Positions 1-5,797 of a DNA stretch of 6,929 bases are shown piece after piece; position 1 is the stretch's first letter; the number at the start of each line of letters is the position of its first letter. The notes beneath the pieces were generated by a model. It worked only from the letters and a program-made list of their open reading frames with translations. It was not told where the DNA came from and ran no database searches. Position numbers and translations under genes: made by a program. The stretch is taken from positions 4,277 to 11,205 of the forward strand of contig JAGNPF010000016.1 of NCBI GenBank assembly GCA_017989775.1, written 5' to 3'. The stretch is from Flavobacterium sp. (lineage in GTDB: Bacteria; Bacteroidota; Bacteroidia; Flavobacteriales; Flavobacteriaceae).

Positions 1-1088
1 TGGATATTGTTTTGGAAAGAGATGTTCGGAATCAGGCAGGAATTTCGGATTTCTTGAATTATTGGGACAAAAATGCCGAGAAATTCAGCATTCCGTCACC
101 CGAGGGGAAGAATGCCGTTCGGATTATGACCATTCACAAATCGAAAGGATTGGAATTTCCAGTCGTGATTATCCCTTTTGCTGACGAAGATTACAGCCGC
201 AGTCCCAAGGATAAATTGTGGATAGATGCCGAAGTGGATGATTTTGGCTTGCCTAAAGTTTTGGTGGACAACAGTAAATCAGTGGAAGGTTTTGGAGAAG
301 CCGCAAAATCGGTTTATGTCCAGAAATCACAGGAAGAATTGTTGGACAACATCAATGTTTTGTATGTGGCCTTGACCCGTGCAGAAGAACAATTATACGT
401 GATTTCCCAATCATTGCAACCGAATAAAGAAGGCGAATATCCCAATAATATGGCTTCTTTTTTTATTAAATACATAATCCATAAAGGGGAATTTGAAGGA
501 GATAAATTGGAATATGAATTTGGTAATTCGGCGAAATTATCTTCCGAAAGTGAGAAGACCGATGATGTCAAGTTGATTCAGTCCGTTGGGGAAGTTTTGA
601 ATCCCAAGAATATCAAAATTGCCCAGCGTGAATCGGTAATGTGGGGAACGCATCAGCAGGAAGCCATCGAATATGGAAATGTGGTGCACGAGATTTTGTC
701 TTTTGTGAAAATTAAATCCGATGTCGATTTGGCCATTACAAAAGCGGTCGAAAGCGGATTAATCATCATCAGCCAAAAAAACATGGTTTTCGACACGGTT
801 TACGAAATCGTCAATCATCCAGAGCTTTCAACTTATTTTGAAGAAGGAAACCAAGTCTTGAACGAGCAAACCATCATCCAAAAAGAAGGGAAAACCATTA
901 AACCAGACCGAATGGTTTTGTTAAAAAACAAAGACGTTTATTTATTGGACTATAAAACGGGAACGCATAATTCCAAATACCAATTACAATTGGAAAATTA
1001 TCAGGAAGCGATCGAATTGATGGGTTATAAAGTGACAAAAAAATCGCTAGTTTACATAGGTGAGCAAATCAATGTAGTAAATTTGTAA
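1..1088 (+). CDS. addA: AddA/RecB-like UvrD-family helicase-nuclease, C-terminal part (5' truncated by window)
   Basis: This is the last 361 residues of a UvrD/RecB-type helicase-nuclease; the frame is open back to base 3, so the start lies outside the window. Seen: helicase motif V (VRIMTIHKSKGLEFPVV, about nt 117-167), motif VI (NVLYVALTRAEEQL, about nt 351-392), then a RecB-type PD-(D/E)XK nuclease domain. Its parts are GNVVHEIL with the histidine near nt 687, KPDRMVL with the first aspartate near nt 906, LLDYKTG with the DxK pair near nt 948-956, and a QLQLENY motif. All expected nuclease residues are present. In the AddAB family this subunit unwinds and cuts double-stranded DNA ends and loads recombination, acting in the cytoplasm with AddB. 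A fitting AddB starts at 5794. The TTG near base 12 is internal, not a start. RecB or a generic UvrD-nuclease fusion are alternatives; the downstream AddB-like gene favours AddA. Confidence 0.87.
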   Translation, partial: DIVLERDVRNQAGISDFLNYWDKNAEKFSIPSPEGKNAVRIMTIHKSKGLEFPVVIIPFADEDYSRSPKDKLWIDAEVDDFGLPKVLVDNSKSVEGFGEAAKSVYVQKSQEELLDNINVLYVALTRAEEQLYVISQSLQPNKEGEYPNNMASFFIKYIIHKGEFEGDKLEYEFGNSAKLSSESEKTDDVKLIQSVGEVLNPKNIKIAQRESVMWGTHQQEAIEYGNVVHEILSFVKIKSDVDLAITKAVESGLIIISQKNMVFDTVYEIVNHPELSTYFEEGNQVLNEQTIIQKEGKTIKPDRMVLLKNKDVYLLDYKTGTHNSKYQLQLENYQEAIELMGYKVTKKSLVYIGEQINVVNL

Positions 1089-1121
1089 AAACAATTAGTT
1101 TTAAACAAAAGAAACAAAAAG
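1089..1121 (+). promoter_or_regulatory. A-rich leader of kbl
   Basis: The 33 bases between the helicase stop and the kbl ATG are very A-rich and purine-rich close to the start codon, with no Shine-Dalgarno, as is usual for Bacteroidota translation starts. A TAGTTTTA at 1096-1103 is one base off the flavobacterial -7 consensus TAnnTTTG but has no well-spaced upstream TTG. Co-transcription with the helicase gene is therefore the simpler reading. No terminator separates the two genes. Confidence 0.35.
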
Positions 1122-2312
1122 ATGTACGGAAAAATTAAAGATTATTTGCAGTCTGAACTTCAGGCCATTGAAGATAATGGACTTTTTAAAAAGGAGAGAA
1201 TCATCACTTCGCCACAAGGAGCCGAAATTACGGTTAATGGAGAAAAGGTTTTGAATTTTTGTGCCAATAATTATTTGGGACTTTCCTCGCATCCCGAAGT
1301 AATCCAGGCGGCCAAAGATGCAATGGACACGCACGGTTATGGAATGTCGTCCGTTCGATTTATTTGCGGAACCCAGGATATTCACAAAACTTTGGAAAAT
1401 AAGATTTCGGATTTCTACGGTACCGAAGACACCATTTTGTATGCCGCAGCTTTTGATGCCAATGGAGGGGTTTTTGAACCTTTGTTGAATGAAAATGATG
1501 CTATTATTTCGGATAGTTTGAATCACGCTTCCATTATAGATGGAGTTCGTTTATGTAAAGCGGCGCGTTTTCGTTATGAAAACAGCAATATGAACGATTT
1601 GGAACAGCAATTAATCAAGGCGAATGAAGCAGGAGCTCGTTTCAAGTTGATTGTTACCGATGGCGTTTTTTCGATGGATGGAATTGTGGCGCCATTAGAT
1701 AAAATTTGTGATTTGGCAGACAAATATGACGCAATGGTTATGGTAGACGAATGTCACGCCGCAGGATTTATAGGCCCAACCGGAAAAGGAACTTTGGAAG
1801 CCAAGGGTGTAATGGGACGAGTGGACATCATTACAGGTACATTAGGGAAAGCACTTGGCGGGGCGATGGGCGGTTATACCACGGCCAAAAAAGAAATTAT
1901 CGAATTGTTGCGTCAACGCTCCAGACCTTATTTGTTTTCCAATTCGTTGGCACCAGCAATTGTAGGCGCTTCTATCAAGGTTTTTGAATTGTTAGAAAAA
2001 GACACCACGCTTCGAGATAAATTGGAATGGAATACCAATTATTTCAAGGAAGGAATGAAAAAAGCGGGTTTTGACATAATTGATGGTGATTCTGCGATTG
2101 TTCCCGTGATGCTGTATGATGCAAAACTAGCACAAAAGATGGCGAACGAATTGCTTAAAAAAGGAATTTACGTGATTGGGTTCTTTTTTCCCGTGGTTCC
2201 AAGAGATAAAGCAAGGATTAGGGTTCAATTATCGGCCTCGCACACAAAAGAGAATCTCGATAAAGCTATCGATGCTTTTGTTCAAGTTGGAACGAGTCTA
2301 AATGTTGTGTAA
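1122..2312 (+). CDS. kbl: Glycine C-acetyltransferase (2-amino-3-ketobutyrate CoA ligase)
   Basis: A 396-residue PLP enzyme of the alpha-oxoamine synthase family, almost the same length as E. coli Kbl (398). It interconverts 2-amino-3-oxobutyrate plus CoA with glycine plus acetyl-CoA, the second step of threonine breakdown through threonine dehydrogenase, in the cytoplasm. Seen: [10 protein letters not shown] (45-54), the SLNHAS segment with H135, DECHAAG with D209 and H212 near the PLP ring, the [14 protein letters not shown] loop with the Schiff-base lysine K243, and RIRVQ with R367, which in the family binds the substrate carboxylate. All key residues are intact. The ATG follows an A-rich leader, and the N-terminus [10 protein letters not shown] matches the family start. 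No threonine dehydrogenase gene is adjacent. BioF, ALA synthase and serine palmitoyltransferase share the fold, but the overall motif pattern and length fit Kbl best. There is no clear hairpin terminator after the stop, only T-runs. Confidence 0.93.
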   Translation: MYGKIKDYLQSELQAIEDNGLFKKERIITSPQGAEITVNGEKVLNFCANNYLGLSSHPEVIQAAKDAMDTHGYGMSSVRFICGTQDIHKTLENKISDFYGTEDTILYAAAFDANGGVFEPLLNENDAIISDSLNHASIIDGVRLCKAARFRYENSNMNDLEQQLIKANEAGARFKLIVTDGVFSMDGIVAPLDKICDLADKYDAMVMVDECHAAGFIGPTGKGTLEAKGVMGRVDIITGTLGKALGGAMGGYTTAKKEIIELLRQRSRPYLFSNSLAPAIVGASIKVFELLEKDTTLRDKLEWNTNYFKEGMKKAGFDIIDGDSAIVPVMLYDAKLAQKMANELLKKGIYVIGFFFPVVPRDKARIRVQLSASHTKENLDKAIDAFVQVGTSLNVV

Positions 2313-2331
2313 TTCAACGTTTTTCTTCTGT

Positions 2332-2362
2332 TTTTTTAACTTTTAGTTTTGTAGTTAAAAAA
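2332..2362. repeat. 10-bp perfect inverted repeat around the ompA1 -33 element
   Basis: TTTTTTAACT (2332-2341) and AGTTAAAAAA (2353-2362) are exact reverse complements separated by 11 bases. The -33 TTG at 2349-2351 lies in the central spacer. It could be an operator overlapping the promoter, a weak AT-only transcription end for kbl, or a chance effect of AT-rich sequence. What is seen is only the symmetry; function is inferred. Confidence 0.4.
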
Positions 2363-2378
2363 TTACACGTTATATTTG
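2349..2378 (+). promoter_or_regulatory. ompA1 promoter (TTG -33, TATATTTG -7)
   Basis: TTG at 2349-2351 and TATATTTG at 2371-2378 are separated by 19 bases. This matches the Flavobacterium housekeeping consensus (-33 TTG, -7 TAnnTTTG), which was worked out on the F. johnsoniae ompA promoter. Transcription should start a few bases downstream, about 2381-2385, leaving a leader of roughly 30 bases before the ATG at 2412. An in-frame TTG at 2376 lies inside the -7 box, upstream of the predicted transcript start, so it cannot be the translation start from this promoter. Confidence 0.75.
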
Positions 2379-2383
2379 TACAC

Positions 2384-2411
2384 TAAAAATAGTAATCTAA
2401 CAAAATTAAGT
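2384..2411 (+). promoter_or_regulatory. Conserved ompA leader, copy 1
   Basis: The 28 bases before the ompA1 ATG are nearly the same as the leader of ompA2 (4240-4269): the shared core is AAAAATAGTAATCTAA followed by CAAAATTAA. The two differ by one base in each of two A-runs and by one substitution two bases before the ATG. It has no Shine-Dalgarno, but is A-rich as expected for strong Bacteroidota initiation regions. Retention in both copies, next to diverged upstream DNA, suggests it matters for translation or mRNA stability. Confidence 0.5.
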
Positions 2412-3878
2412 ATGAAAAATCTTGGTAAACTTTTATTTGCTGCGATGACTCTGATGACGGTAAGTTCTCAGGCACAAGACAGTAACAATCCATGGGCATT
2501 GTCTTTTGGAGTTAATGCGGTTGACACACGAGCTAGTGCTGGTGGAGGAAAAAATTGGCTTGATGCTCATGTATCTCAAGCGTTCAACGTAAGTGAGAAC
2601 TGGAATATCCTTCCTTCGGTATCTTATATTAGCCTTGCTAGATCAGTTGGAGATAATTTTTCTGTTGGACTTCAAGGGTCTATTAACAAAATGGACAAAT
2701 TTGTTGTTTTTGATCCTACTGCGCCAGGACACAATTCTGCTGGTTATGTGGTAACTAATCCTGGAGATTTGATGTATTATGGACTTGATGCCAATGTTAA
2801 ATACAGCTTCAAGAGTTTGATCAAATCAAAAGTAATTGATCCTTCCTTGAGACTTGGTGGGGGTTATACTTTCTTGGGAGATAATAGCTATGGAACTGTT
2901 AATCCAGGAGCCGGTTTGACTTTTTGGTTTACTGAAAATGTTGGTTTGGCTTTGGAAACAACTTATAAAAAATCATTTGGAGATAGAAATGCAGTAGGAG
3001 ATATTTACACTCCAGAAGCTCCATCTCATTTCCAACACACAGTAGGTATTACTTTCCAATTTGGAGGAAAAGATACTGACGGTGACGGAATTTATGACAA
3101 AGAAGATGCTTGTCCAGAAGTTGCCGGTTTGAAACAATTCAATGGTTGTCCTGATACTGACGGAGACGGAATTATCGACGGAAGCGATGCTTGTCCAGAA
3201 GTTGCCGGTTTGGCTGCTTTGAACGGATGTCCTGACACAGACGGAGACGGAATAGCTGACAAAGATGATGCTTGTCCAGAGGTTGCTGGTTTGGCTGCTT
3301 TCAAAGGTTGTCCTGATACTGACAAAGACGGAATTGCCGACAAAGATGACAAATGTCCTACTGTGGCTGGTCCTAAAGATAATGGTGGATGTCCAGTATT
3401 GGATGCCGACAAAGATGGTGTAGCCGACAAAGATGACGATTGTCCTACTGTAGCTGGTCCTGCCAGCAACAAAGGATGTCCTGAGGTAACTCCTGAAGTT
3501 GTTGAAAGTCTTAAAATTCAAGCTAGATCAGTATTCTTTAATTCTGGTAAATCTACTTTCAAAGTAGGAGATGCTGCGACAATAGCTAGCTTAGATGCTA
3601 TGAGAGAAATTCTTAGAAACTATCCAAATGCTAAATTTAGCATTGAAGGACACACAGATAGCGATGGTTCTGATAAATTAAACCAAAAATTGTCTGAAGA
3701 TAGAGCTAATGCTGTTAGAAATGCCTTGATAGAAAAAGGGGTTAAAGCTGAAAACTTGACTGCTGTTGGTTACGGAGAATCTAAACCAATTGCTACTAAC
3801 AAAACTAAAGCTGGTAAAGCTCAAAACAGAAGAACTGAAGTAAAACATGTAGGTTCTATTTACGAAGGCAAATTGTAA
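2412..3878 (+). CDS. ompA: OmpA-family outer membrane protein with five TSP3 repeats, copy 1 (P60-like)
   Basis: A 488-residue outer-membrane protein predicted to tie the membrane to peptidoglycan. Domains: signal peptide 1-21 (K-rich start, hydrophobic core, SQA cleavage before QDSNNPW); a beta-barrel-like region about 25-219 ending in an aromatic-rich last strand ([11 protein letters not shown]); five 27-residue thrombospondin type 3 calcium-binding repeats 221-357; OmpA C-terminal domain about 364-480. The latter has GHTDSDGS with D416, R431, and NRRTEV 472-477; in the family the Asp and Arg bind diaminopimelate. The ATG at 2412 is chosen because it aligns with ompA2, gives a proper signal peptide and follows the conserved leader; an upstream TTG at 2376 is inside the promoter. 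Oddities: residues 63-357 are encoded by DNA identical to ompA2; the usual FD of the OmpA domain is FN here; and the protein ends in IYEGKL, where ompA2 already has stop codons. The overall layout resembles F. psychrophilum P60. Confidence 0.92.
   Translation: MKNLGKLLFAAMTLMTVSSQAQDSNNPWALSFGVNAVDTRASAGGGKNWLDAHVSQAFNVSENWNILPSVSYISLARSVGDNFSVGLQGSINKMDKFVVFDPTAPGHNSAGYVVTNPGDLMYYGLDANVKYSFKSLIKSKVIDPSLRLGGGYTFLGDNSYGTVNPGAGLTFWFTENVGLALETTYKKSFGDRNAVGDIYTPEAPSHFQHTVGITFQFGGKDTDGDGIYDKEDACPEVAGLKQFNGCPDTDGDGIIDGSDACPEVAGLAALNGCPDTDGDGIADKDDACPEVAGLAAFKGCPDTDKDGIADKDDKCPTVAGPKDNGGCPVLDADKDGVADKDDDCPTVAGPASNKGCPEVTPEVVESLKIQARSVFFNSGKSTFKVGDAATIASLDAMREILRNYPNAKFSIEGHTDSDGSDKLNQKLSEDRANAVRNALIEKGVKAENLTAVGYGESKPIATNKTKAGKAQNRRTEVKHVGSIYEGKL
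2598..3484 (+). repeat. 887-bp perfect repeat, copy 1 (within ompA1)
   Basis: Comparing the two ompA genes base by base, this stretch is identical to 4456-5342 (constant offset 1858) with no mismatch found. It begins after G2597 (A4455 in ompA2) and ends before G3485 (A5343). It covers most of the barrel and all five TSP3 repeats. The 186 coding bases upstream differ at about 28 positions, many synonymous, so the block is far more alike than its surroundings. Gene conversion is the best biological explanation. Confidence 0.93.
3072..3482 (+). repeat. Five 81-bp TSP3-coding repeats in ompA1
   Basis: Five 27-codon units start at 3072, 3153, 3234, 3315 and 3402; the last is offset by two extra codons (Val-Leu). 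Each encodes D-x-D-x-D-G calcium-ligand positions, a CPxVAG segment and a closing GCP, giving two cysteines per unit. Units 1-3 share CPEVAGL and units 4-5 share CPTVAGP, suggesting two rounds of internal duplication. These stalk-like repeats separate the barrel from the peptidoglycan-binding domain. The DNA similarity between units could allow repeat-number change. Confidence 0.9.
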
Positions 3879-3886
3879 TTTGCTTT
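3865..3886 (+). other. Small hairpin spanning the ompA1 stop codon
   Basis: AAGGCAAA (3865-3872) pairs with TTTGCTTT (3879-3886), 8 pairs including one G-U, around a loop TTGTAA that contains the stop codon. The same position after ompA2 has a matching hairpin (5717-5738) in which the C-G pair is replaced by T-A and the G-U by A-T. Paired replacement supports an RNA structure, perhaps a 3'-end stability element just before the terminator. Confidence 0.5.
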
Positions 3887-3901
3887 TAAACAAATAATTT
3901 T

Positions 3902-3936
3902 AAAGAGCCATTCTTGATTGAATGGCTCTTTTTTTT
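3902..3936 (+). terminator. Rho-independent terminator of ompA1
   Basis: AGAGCCATTC (3904-3913), loop TTGATT, then GAATGGCTCT (3920-3929) and a run of T to 3936. The perfect 10-bp stem, extendable by A-T pairs, with an 8-T tail makes a strong intrinsic terminator. It should separate ompA1 transcription from ompA2. Confidence 0.92.
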
Positions 3937-4239
3937 GGCCTTGTTTTGCTCGGTTCTTGTTGTATGTTGTTGATTATGTGAAAATTATATTTATTTTGAT
4001 TTGGTTTATTTTGTTGGACAAAAGCACTTATTAAATTAATGTTAATTTTGTTTGTGGGGAAGGGTAAATAAATGGAGATTTAATACTACTTTTTTTTTAT
4101 TAATAAATTAAATAGTGTTATTTTTGGCGAATATATCAGTTTAATTTTAGAATTGGTGTATGAGTGTTGCTTGGAAAAGATTTAACTGGAGAAAGAATTT
4201 GGTTAGCTTTTCTTCAAAAGAATTTTTTTAGGCATCAAT
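3937..4239. other. Gene-free AT-rich spacer upstream of ompA2; promoter expected but not assigned
   Basis: About 300 bases without a credible gene: only frames of about ten codons or fewer were noticed. The first part is T/G-rich, the middle very AT-rich. It must hold the ompA2 promoter, since a strong terminator precedes it. Two perfect TAnnTTTG matches occur, TAATTTTG (4043-4050) and TATTTTTG (4119-4126), but neither has a TTG at the usual 17-23 base spacing. A TTG at 4124 with TAGAATTG (4148-4155, one mismatch, 21-base spacing) is a third, weak option. The first overlaps a 7-bp dyad AAATTAA-TG-TTAATTT (4033-4048). TTTATTTTG occurs twice (3990-3998, 4005-4013). Confidence 0.4.
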
Positions 4240-4269
4240 TAAAAAATAGTAATCTAAACAAAATTAACT
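4240..4269 (+). promoter_or_regulatory. Conserved ompA leader, copy 2
   Basis: This is the counterpart of the ompA1 leader, keeping the AAAAATAGTAATCTAA and CAAAATTAA segments directly before the ATG. Immediately upstream the resemblance ends. The ompA1 -7 box TATATTTG is replaced by unrelated sequence (around TTTTTTTAGGCATC), so this copy does not start from the same promoter position. Confidence 0.5.
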
Positions 4270-5715
4270 ATGAAACATCTTAACAAACTTTTACTTGCTG
4301 CAATGACGCTGATGACTATTGGTTCTCAGGCACAGGACAGTAACAATCCATGGGCATTGTCTTTTGGAGTGAATGCGGTTGACACACGAGCTAGTGCTGG
4401 TGGGGGAAAAAATTGGCTAGACCAACACGTATCCCAACCATTCAATATTAGCGAAAACTGGAATATCCTTCCTTCGGTATCTTATATTAGCCTTGCTAGA
4501 TCAGTTGGAGATAATTTTTCTGTTGGACTTCAAGGGTCTATTAACAAAATGGACAAATTTGTTGTTTTTGATCCTACTGCGCCAGGACACAATTCTGCTG
4601 GTTATGTGGTAACTAATCCTGGAGATTTGATGTATTATGGACTTGATGCCAATGTTAAATACAGCTTCAAGAGTTTGATCAAATCAAAAGTAATTGATCC
4701 TTCCTTGAGACTTGGTGGGGGTTATACTTTCTTGGGAGATAATAGCTATGGAACTGTTAATCCAGGAGCCGGTTTGACTTTTTGGTTTACTGAAAATGTT
4801 GGTTTGGCTTTGGAAACAACTTATAAAAAATCATTTGGAGATAGAAATGCAGTAGGAGATATTTACACTCCAGAAGCTCCATCTCATTTCCAACACACAG
4901 TAGGTATTACTTTCCAATTTGGAGGAAAAGATACTGACGGTGACGGAATTTATGACAAAGAAGATGCTTGTCCAGAAGTTGCCGGTTTGAAACAATTCAA
5001 TGGTTGTCCTGATACTGACGGAGACGGAATTATCGACGGAAGCGATGCTTGTCCAGAAGTTGCCGGTTTGGCTGCTTTGAACGGATGTCCTGACACAGAC
5101 GGAGACGGAATAGCTGACAAAGATGATGCTTGTCCAGAGGTTGCTGGTTTGGCTGCTTTCAAAGGTTGTCCTGATACTGACAAAGACGGAATTGCCGACA
5201 AAGATGACAAATGTCCTACTGTGGCTGGTCCTAAAGATAATGGTGGATGTCCAGTATTGGATGCCGACAAAGATGGTGTAGCCGACAAAGATGACGATTG
5301 TCCTACTGTAGCTGGTCCTGCCAGCAACAAAGGATGTCCTGAAGTAACTCCTGAAGCACTTGATAATTTAAAAGTTGAAGCTAGATCAGTTTACTTTGAT
5401 TCAGGAAAATCTACTTTCAAAGCTGATGGAACTCCAGCTCGTTTAGAAGCAATAAAAGAAATCCTAAAAAATTATCCAAATGCTAAATTTAGTGTTGAAG
5501 GGCACACAGATAGTGATGGTTCAGATGCTTACAACCAAAAATTGTCTGAAGATAGAGCAAATGCTGTTAAAAACGCATTAGTTAGTAAAGGTATAAAAGC
5601 TGAAAACTTGACTACTGTAGGTTTTGGTGAATCGAAACCAGTTGCTACCAACAAAACTAAAGCTGGTAAAGCTAAAAACAGAAGAACTGAAGTTAAATCT
5701 GTAGGTTCTAAATAA
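4270..5715 (+). CDS. ompA: OmpA-family outer membrane protein with five TSP3 repeats, copy 2 (P60-like)
   Basis: A 481-residue paralogue of the gene at 2412, with the same domain order: signal peptide 1-21 ([19 protein letters not shown] cleavage before QDSNN), barrel-like region to about 219, TSP3 repeats 221-357, and an OmpA peptidoglycan-binding domain about 362-478 with D414, R429 and NRRTEV 470-475. Protein and DNA are identical to copy 1 for residues 63-357. The N-terminal 62 residues carry about a dozen changes, and the C-terminal domain carries roughly 30, including a two-residue deletion (KADG-TPAR against [10 protein letters not shown]). Unlike copy 1 it keeps the canonical FD in [10 protein letters not shown]. 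It ends in tandem stops (TAATAA). It has its own leader and terminator and so is probably a separate transcription unit. Expected in the outer membrane; whether the two copies differ in role or timing cannot be seen. Confidence 0.93.
   Translation: MKHLNKLLLAAMTLMTIGSQAQDSNNPWALSFGVNAVDTRASAGGGKNWLDQHVSQPFNISENWNILPSVSYISLARSVGDNFSVGLQGSINKMDKFVVFDPTAPGHNSAGYVVTNPGDLMYYGLDANVKYSFKSLIKSKVIDPSLRLGGGYTFLGDNSYGTVNPGAGLTFWFTENVGLALETTYKKSFGDRNAVGDIYTPEAPSHFQHTVGITFQFGGKDTDGDGIYDKEDACPEVAGLKQFNGCPDTDGDGIIDGSDACPEVAGLAALNGCPDTDGDGIADKDDACPEVAGLAAFKGCPDTDKDGIADKDDKCPTVAGPKDNGGCPVLDADKDGVADKDDDCPTVAGPASNKGCPEVTPEALDNLKVEARSVYFDSGKSTFKADGTPARLEAIKEILKNYPNAKFSVEGHTDSDGSDAYNQKLSEDRANAVKNALVSKGIKAENLTTVGFGESKPVATNKTKAGKAKNRRTEVKSVGSK
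4456..5342 (+). repeat. 887-bp perfect repeat, copy 2 (within ompA2)
   Basis: Partner of 2598-3484 in direct orientation. Recombination between the two would delete 1858 bp and leave a single hybrid ompA with the ompA1 promoter and N-terminus and the ompA2 C-terminus. The same block can pass from one copy to the other by conversion without loss. Confidence 0.93.
4930..5340 (+). repeat. Five 81-bp TSP3-coding repeats in ompA2
   Basis: Same five units as in ompA1, starting at 4930, 5011, 5092, 5173 and 5260, with identical bases and the same two-codon insert before the fifth. No unit has been gained or lost between the copies, which fits a very recent common origin of this block. Confidence 0.9.
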
Positions 5716-5716
5716 T

Positions 5717-5738
5717 AAAGTAAAATGTAATTTACTTT
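5717..5738 (+). other. Small hairpin after the ompA2 stop codons
   Basis: AAAGTAAA (5717-5724) pairs perfectly with TTTACTTT (5731-5738) around the loop ATGTAA. It aligns without gaps to the hairpin at the ompA1 stop (3865-3886). There the loop's TAA is the actual stop; here translation has already ended at 5715. The T5721-A5734 pair replaces C3869-G3882. Confidence 0.5.
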
Positions 5739-5750
5739 TAAAATAATTTT

Positions 5751-5782
5751 AAAAAGCCGTTCTTAATTGAACGGCTTTTTTT
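5751..5782 (+). terminator. Rho-independent terminator of ompA2, just upstream of addB
   Basis: AAAAAGCCGTTC (5751-5762), loop TTAATT, GAACGGCTTTTT (5769-5780) with T continuing to 5782 and a further T-rich stretch to 5788. The 12-bp stem is homologous to the ompA1 terminator, with two compensatory pair changes (A-T to G-C, and G-C to A-T). The addB ATG follows the T-run by about 11 bases, so addB either depends on read-through or has a promoter overlapping this end. Confidence 0.92.
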
Positions 5783-5788
5783 ATTTTT

Positions 5789-5797
5789 ATGGAATGA
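5789..5797 (+). other. Two-codon upstream frame (ATG GAA TGA) overlapping the addB start
   Basis: The first ATG after the terminator opens a frame of Met-Glu-stop whose TGA overlaps the addB ATG as ATGA (5794-5797). It may be chance, but it could act as a minimal upstream frame or decoy start that tunes addB initiation. Only the sequence arrangement is seen. Confidence 0.25.

Noticed and set aside
314..571. 85-codon minus-strand frame within the helicase gene
   Set aside because: It is opposite a well-conserved helicase motif region, and its translation resembles no protein family I know.
1101..1526. 141-codon minus-strand frame and the 78-codon plus-strand frame at 1751-1987
   Set aside because: Both are out-of-frame shadows of kbl, whose protein is intact and conserved across the same bases.
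3072..3482. Regular repeat array that could be taken for a CRISPR or intergenic tandem repeat (also at 4930-5340)
   Set aside because: The units are 81 bp, in frame, and encode TSP3 calcium-binding repeats; no direct repeats with unique spacers are present.
2973..3521. Long minus-strand open frames opposite the TSP3 repeats (also 3092-3472 and 4950-5330)
   Set aside because: They follow from the biased, repeated codons of the plus-strand repeats. Their translations are low-complexity Ser/Thr/Pro text with no start signals.
4039..4071. Ten-codon frame in the ompA1-ompA2 spacer (and a ten-codon basic frame on the minus strand from about 4235)
   Set aside because: Too short, with no conserved start context or family match; expected by chance in this length of AT-rich DNA.
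4192..4229. Possible terminator or small-RNA end (TTCTT-CAA-AAGAA followed by T-run) before ompA2
   Set aside because: The stem is only 5 bp and AT-rich, with no supporting gene upstream; likely chance.
2412..5782. Composite transposon or insertion sequence as the cause of the ompA duplication
   Set aside because: No transposase, terminal inverted repeats or target-site duplications are visible. The repeated unit runs from leader to terminator, as expected for an ordinary tandem duplication.
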